In this document: in pieces, positions 6,030 through 8,327 of the stretch | Layout of the letters: every line of letters begins with the position of its first letter | How positions within the stretch are numbered: the first letter of the stretch is position 1 | Source of the DNA: DSQQ01 sp964443075 | GTDB lineage: Bacteria > Chloroflexota > Anaerolineae > 4572-78 > J111 | Assembly (NCBI GenBank): GCA_964443075.1 | Contig: CAYUCB010000330.1 | Span: forward strand, 1 to 8,327 | Reading direction: 5' to 3' | Length of the DNA: 8,327 nt | Notes under the pieces: generated by a model | What the model saw: only the letters and a program-made list of their open reading frames with translations | Database searches by the model: none | Told to the model about the DNA's origin: nothing | Position numbers and translations under genes: made by a program

Positions 6030-6995
6030 ATGGACCCAATTATCATTCTCCACTCCGGCCTGGCCACAGGCACTATCTTGTTATTTGCCAGCGTTGGCGA
6101 AATTTTCGCCGAGCGTTCCGGCGTGCTCAACCTGGGGGTTGAAGGGATGATGCTGCTGGGCGCAATGACCGGTTTCAGCGTCTCGCTCTCTACGGGCAAT
6201 CCCTGGCTGGGTCTGGCGGCAGCGATGCTGGTGGCTGGTCTGTTAAGTTTGCTGCATGGTCTGGTCACCATCCACTTTCAGGCCGACCAGGTGGTCAGCG
6301 GCCTAACCCTGACCTTTCTGGGTAGTGGCCTCGCTCTGGTTTTTGGCGAGGGGTTGACCGGCAAAAATCCCCCCCTGATTCCCATCGTTGACGTGCCGGG
6401 TCTGGCCTCTATCCCCATCATCGGCCCCATCTTTTTTCAAGACCACAGCCTGCTGGTTTACATAGGCTATCTTTTGGTCCCCTTTGCCTGGTATTACATC
6501 TTCAAAACCCGGCCCGGCATGCACCTGCGGGCCGTAGGCGAAAAACCCGAAGCCGCCGATACGATGGGCATTAGTGTTTACGGGCTGCGTTATTTTTATG
6601 TATTTGTGGGCGGTTGTCTGGCCGGCCTGGCTGGAGCCACCATTAGCCTGTCGGTTTCGCCGGGCTGGTACAGCCTGCAAACTACCTCTGGCCAGGGCTG
6701 GATTGCCGTGGGGTTGGTCATCTTTGCCCAATGGAATCCCCTTCGAGCGGCGCTGGGCGCTTACCTGTTTGGGGCGCTGCGGCGAGGGATTCTGGATTTG
6801 CAGGGGCCGGCGATCATTTTTGGCTTCACCAACCCGCTGTTTTACAACTCAAATTGGGGCTTCTTTTTAGAGATGACCCCCTACCTGCTCACCATTCTGG
6901 CCCTGGTGCTGAGCGCCCGTGAAGCTAACCGCAAACGACTCGGCGCACCGGCGGCCCTGGGTGTGCCCTACATTCGCGGCGAACGGGGGTTGTAA
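6030..6995 (+). CDS. Nucleoside-type ABC importer permease, smaller subunit
   Basis: This 321-residue integral membrane protein of the BPD_transp_2 family corresponds to the NupQ/PnrE-type smaller subunit and is the partner of the preceding permease. The N-terminus carries the family hallmark SVGEIFAERSGVLNLGVEGM (21-40). Later motifs are QADQVVSGLTL (84-94), LRAVGEKPEAADTMGI (166-181) and GQGWIAVGLVIFAQWNP (221-237). Hydrophobic spans lie near 5-22, 38-55, 59-80, 88-107, 139-158, 184-206, 222-248 and 282-296. The length is normal for the family. GGAGG at 6021-6025 is only four to five bases from the ATG, a rather tight spacing. A strong terminator starts 12 bases after the stop, so this is the likely end of the importer operon. 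Confidence 0.94.
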   Translation: MDPIIILHSGLATGTILLFASVGEIFAERSGVLNLGVEGMMLLGAMTGFSVSLSTGNPWLGLAAAMLVAGLLSLLHGLVTIHFQADQVVSGLTLTFLGSGLALVFGEGLTGKNPPLIPIVDVPGLASIPIIGPIFFQDHSLLVYIGYLLVPFAWYYIFKTRPGMHLRAVGEKPEAADTMGISVYGLRYFYVFVGGCLAGLAGATISLSVSPGWYSLQTTSGQGWIAVGLVIFAQWNPLRAALGAYLFGALRRGILDLQGPAIIFGFTNPLFYNSNWGFFLEMTPYLLTILALVLSAREANRKRLGAPAALGVPYIRGERGL

Positions 6996-7006
6996 TCTAT
7001 ACAGAC

Positions 7007-7046
7007 AGACCCCAGGGGTTTTTGAACCCCCTGGGGTCTATTTTTT
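7007..7046 (+). terminator. Intrinsic terminator of the importer operon, built from palindromic repeat copy 2
   Basis: AGACCCCAGGGG (7007-7018) pairs with CCCC-TGGGGTCT (7025-7039 region) around a TTTTTG-containing loop. There is a single T/C mismatch or C bulge, and the stem is followed at once by A and six T. A GC-rich stem plus T-run is a classic Rho-independent terminator. The stem shares its layout, outer bases and loop with the perfect palindrome at 2997-3030, differing by compensatory pairs, so a member of that repeat family appears to serve as the terminator here. Confidence 0.88.
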
Positions 7047-7061
7047 GAGAGATAATACCGG

Positions 7062-7844
7062 GTGATTCAAACCCAAGCCACCCTCATCCAAAAAGAAACC
7101 ATTGCCCCGGCCTGGTGGCGCTTAACTTTTTCTGCGCCCGACCTGCCGCCCCCACAGCCCGGCCAATTCTTGCTCCTTCGCTGCGCCGACCGGATGACCT
7201 GTTATCTGCGCCGTCCGGTTTTTCCCATCCCCCTGGCTGACCGTCATTTTAGCCTGCTCCTCCGGCCCGACCCCGACCCGGGTTTGGCTTGGCTATCCGC
7301 CCGCCAACCGGGTGAGACGGTAGATGTCATTGGCCCGCTCGGTGCCGGATTTCCCCTGGCTAAAAGCGTCCGCAACCTGCTGCTGGTCAGCGACAGCCAG
7401 GCCATTGGCCCATTGTTGGCCCAAATGGAGCGGGCCGTTACCGCCGGACTCGCCGTGACCCTGGCCTTGGGCAGTAACCGGACCGCAGCCATCTACCCGG
7501 CGGCGGCGCTGCCTCCGGCAATAGAATTACAGGCGGCCACTCTGGATGGCTCGTTGGGCCGGCGCGGCCCGGTGACAGATTTACTGCCACCCCTGCTGCG
7601 CTGGGCCGACCAGGTTTGCGCGGTTGGCTCGACGGCCTTATATCGCGCCCTGCGCCGCCAGATGGTCACCACCCGCTTAAGCGCCGAACCCGATTTTTTA
7701 TACGGCTTACTCAGCGGAAACCCTATCGCCTGCGGCGTGGGCGCGTGTTTAAGCTGTACCCTCTCCACTCCCGCCGGTTTTAAATTGACCTGCCTGGATG
7801 GCCCGGTGTTTGATTTAGCCTCGCTGGAGTTTGCCGATGATTGA
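7062..7844 (+). CDS. pyrK: PyrK-like electron-transfer subunit (FAD, [2Fe-2S]) with a degenerate NAD site
   Basis: The 260-residue product resembles the DHOD-B electron-transfer subunit, which passes electrons between NAD and the PyrD subunit through FAD and [2Fe-2S]. Seen: PGQF (33-36), LRRPVF (49-54, FAD loop with Phe where Ser/Thr is usual), VIGPLGAGFPL (89-99), and four Fe-S ligands Cys224, Cys229, Cys232, Cys244 in CGVGACLSC and LTCLDGPVF. Odd: the GGGxG nucleotide loop is replaced by SDSQA (110-114) though PL follows, and the CGPxxM motif reads VGSTAL (188-193). NAD binding is therefore doubtful. The start is GTG with only a weak GAGAGA upstream, but homology-like sequence begins almost at residue 4, so this start is reasonable. 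It overlaps the PyrD-like gene by eight bases, implying a co-translated complex. A divergent ferredoxin-reductase-like protein is the alternative. Confidence 0.82.
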   Translation: MIQTQATLIQKETIAPAWWRLTFSAPDLPPPQPGQFLLLRCADRMTCYLRRPVFPIPLADRHFSLLLRPDPDPGLAWLSARQPGETVDVIGPLGAGFPLAKSVRNLLLVSDSQAIGPLLAQMERAVTAGLAVTLALGSNRTAAIYPAAALPPAIELQAATLDGSLGRRGPVTDLLPPLLRWADQVCAVGSTALYRALRRQMVTTRLSAEPDFLYGLLSGNPIACGVGACLSCTLSTPAGFKLTCLDGPVFDLASLEFADD

Positions 7845-8327
7845 ACTGGCCCCTCAACACAAAATCGGCTTAACCCTGCCCAACCCGGTGATGATTGCCA
7901 GCGGCTGCGCCGGATATGGCCCGGCCTATCAGCGGTTAATTAACCTGTCGGCCTTTGGAGCCATTGTCACCAACCCCATTACCCTTCGGCCTCGCCCCGG
8001 TGCGCCTCAACCACGCCTGGTAGAAACACCAGGAGGCTTTATCCTCAACACCGGCGGGCAAAATTCGGGGGTTAAGCGCATCATTCAGCAATACCAGTCT
8101 CACTGGGCGCGTTTACCTATCCCGCTTATCGCCCATCTCCCCGCCGACGAACCGGACGACCTGCAACGAACCGCCCGCGCCCTATCCGGCTTGGCAGGGT
8201 CACACGGCCAACCTCTCATCGCCGCCATCGAATTGGGCCTGCCGCCTGAGGCCCAACCCTGGGATGTGAGCGGCTGGCTGACCGCACTTCAGGCCGGCAG
8301 CCCGCTGCCGCTGCTGGTTAAGCTCCC
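7837..8327 (+). CDS. pyrD: PyrD-like dihydroorotate dehydrogenase homologue, 3' end cut by window, active site diverged
   Basis: 163 complete codons are visible, and the frame is open at the window edge. The start ATG at 7837 overlaps the PyrK-like stop and has GGAG at 7826-7829. The fold signature of class 1B DHOD is clear: NPVMIASGCAGYG (16-28), GAIVTNPITLRPRPG (41-55), PRLVETPGGFILN (59-71), QNSGV (75-79), PLIAHL (96-101), AAIELG (129-134) and LLVKL (159-163). Family FMN/orotate residues are missing. VTK is VTN (Asn46), NAIGLQN is shortened to NTGGQN (71-76), the Asn of the IANIxG strand is His100, and ELNxSCPN reads ELGLPPEA (132-139), losing the substrate Asn residues and the Cys/Ser base. 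It may bind a flavin yet act on something other than dihydroorotate, or be a non-catalytic paralogue. The C-terminal half is not visible. Confidence 0.8.
   Translation, partial: MIELAPQHKIGLTLPNPVMIASGCAGYGPAYQRLINLSAFGAIVTNPITLRPRPGAPQPRLVETPGGFILNTGGQNSGVKRIIQQYQSHWARLPIPLIAHLPADEPDDLQRTARALSGLAGSHGQPLIAAIELGLPPEAQPWDVSGWLTALQAGSPLPLLVKL

Overview
The window looks like chromosomal DNA of a Chloroflexota bacterium, probably Anaerolineae-like. This is inferred from style only: a lipoprotein with a long Ala/Pro/Glu/Thr linker after its lipobox, a multi-zinc-ribbon single-pass membrane protein, strong AGGAGG ribosome binding sites, mid-to-high GC genes separated by AT-rich, palindrome-rich gaps, and TGA used as a normal stop. 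No RNA gene, CRISPR array or transposase gene was seen. All genes lie on the + strand.

Layout. 1-346: non-coding, full of short hairpins, ending in an 8-bp tandem repeat and a likely promoter. 347-1459: membrane protein with three cytoplasmic zinc ribbons. 1460-1656: promoter and long structured leader. 1657-2955: BMP-family (Med/PnrA-like) substrate-binding lipoprotein. 2956-3214: 259-bp gap with three consecutive inverted repeats. 3215-4744, 4762-5880 and 6030-6995: the double-ATPase subunit and two permeases of the same importer, the permeases separated by a nested 77-bp palindrome. 7007-7046: a strong intrinsic terminator. 7062-7844 and 7837-8327 (cut by the window edge): a PyrK-like FAD/[2Fe-2S] electron-transfer subunit overlapping a PyrD-like dihydroorotate dehydrogenase homologue.

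How they work together. The binding protein, ATPase and permeases form a complete nucleoside/nucleobase-type ABC importer. The SBP probably has its own promoter, and hairpins after it could make it more abundant than the membrane subunits. The pyrK/pyrD-like pair beyond the terminator would ordinarily read as de novo pyrimidine synthesis beside nucleoside salvage. However, both proteins lack several residues that define the canonical enzyme. In PyrD these are the FMN/substrate lysine and the whole NxSCPN substrate/base motif. In PyrK they are the glycine-rich NAD loop and the CGP motif. The FAD-side loop and the four Fe-S cysteines remain. The most interesting reading is therefore a repurposed DHOD-B-like flavoprotein pair next to a nucleoside-type importer. 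The second most interesting signal is a family of intergenic palindromes, two copies of which show compensatory base changes and one of which has become a terminator.
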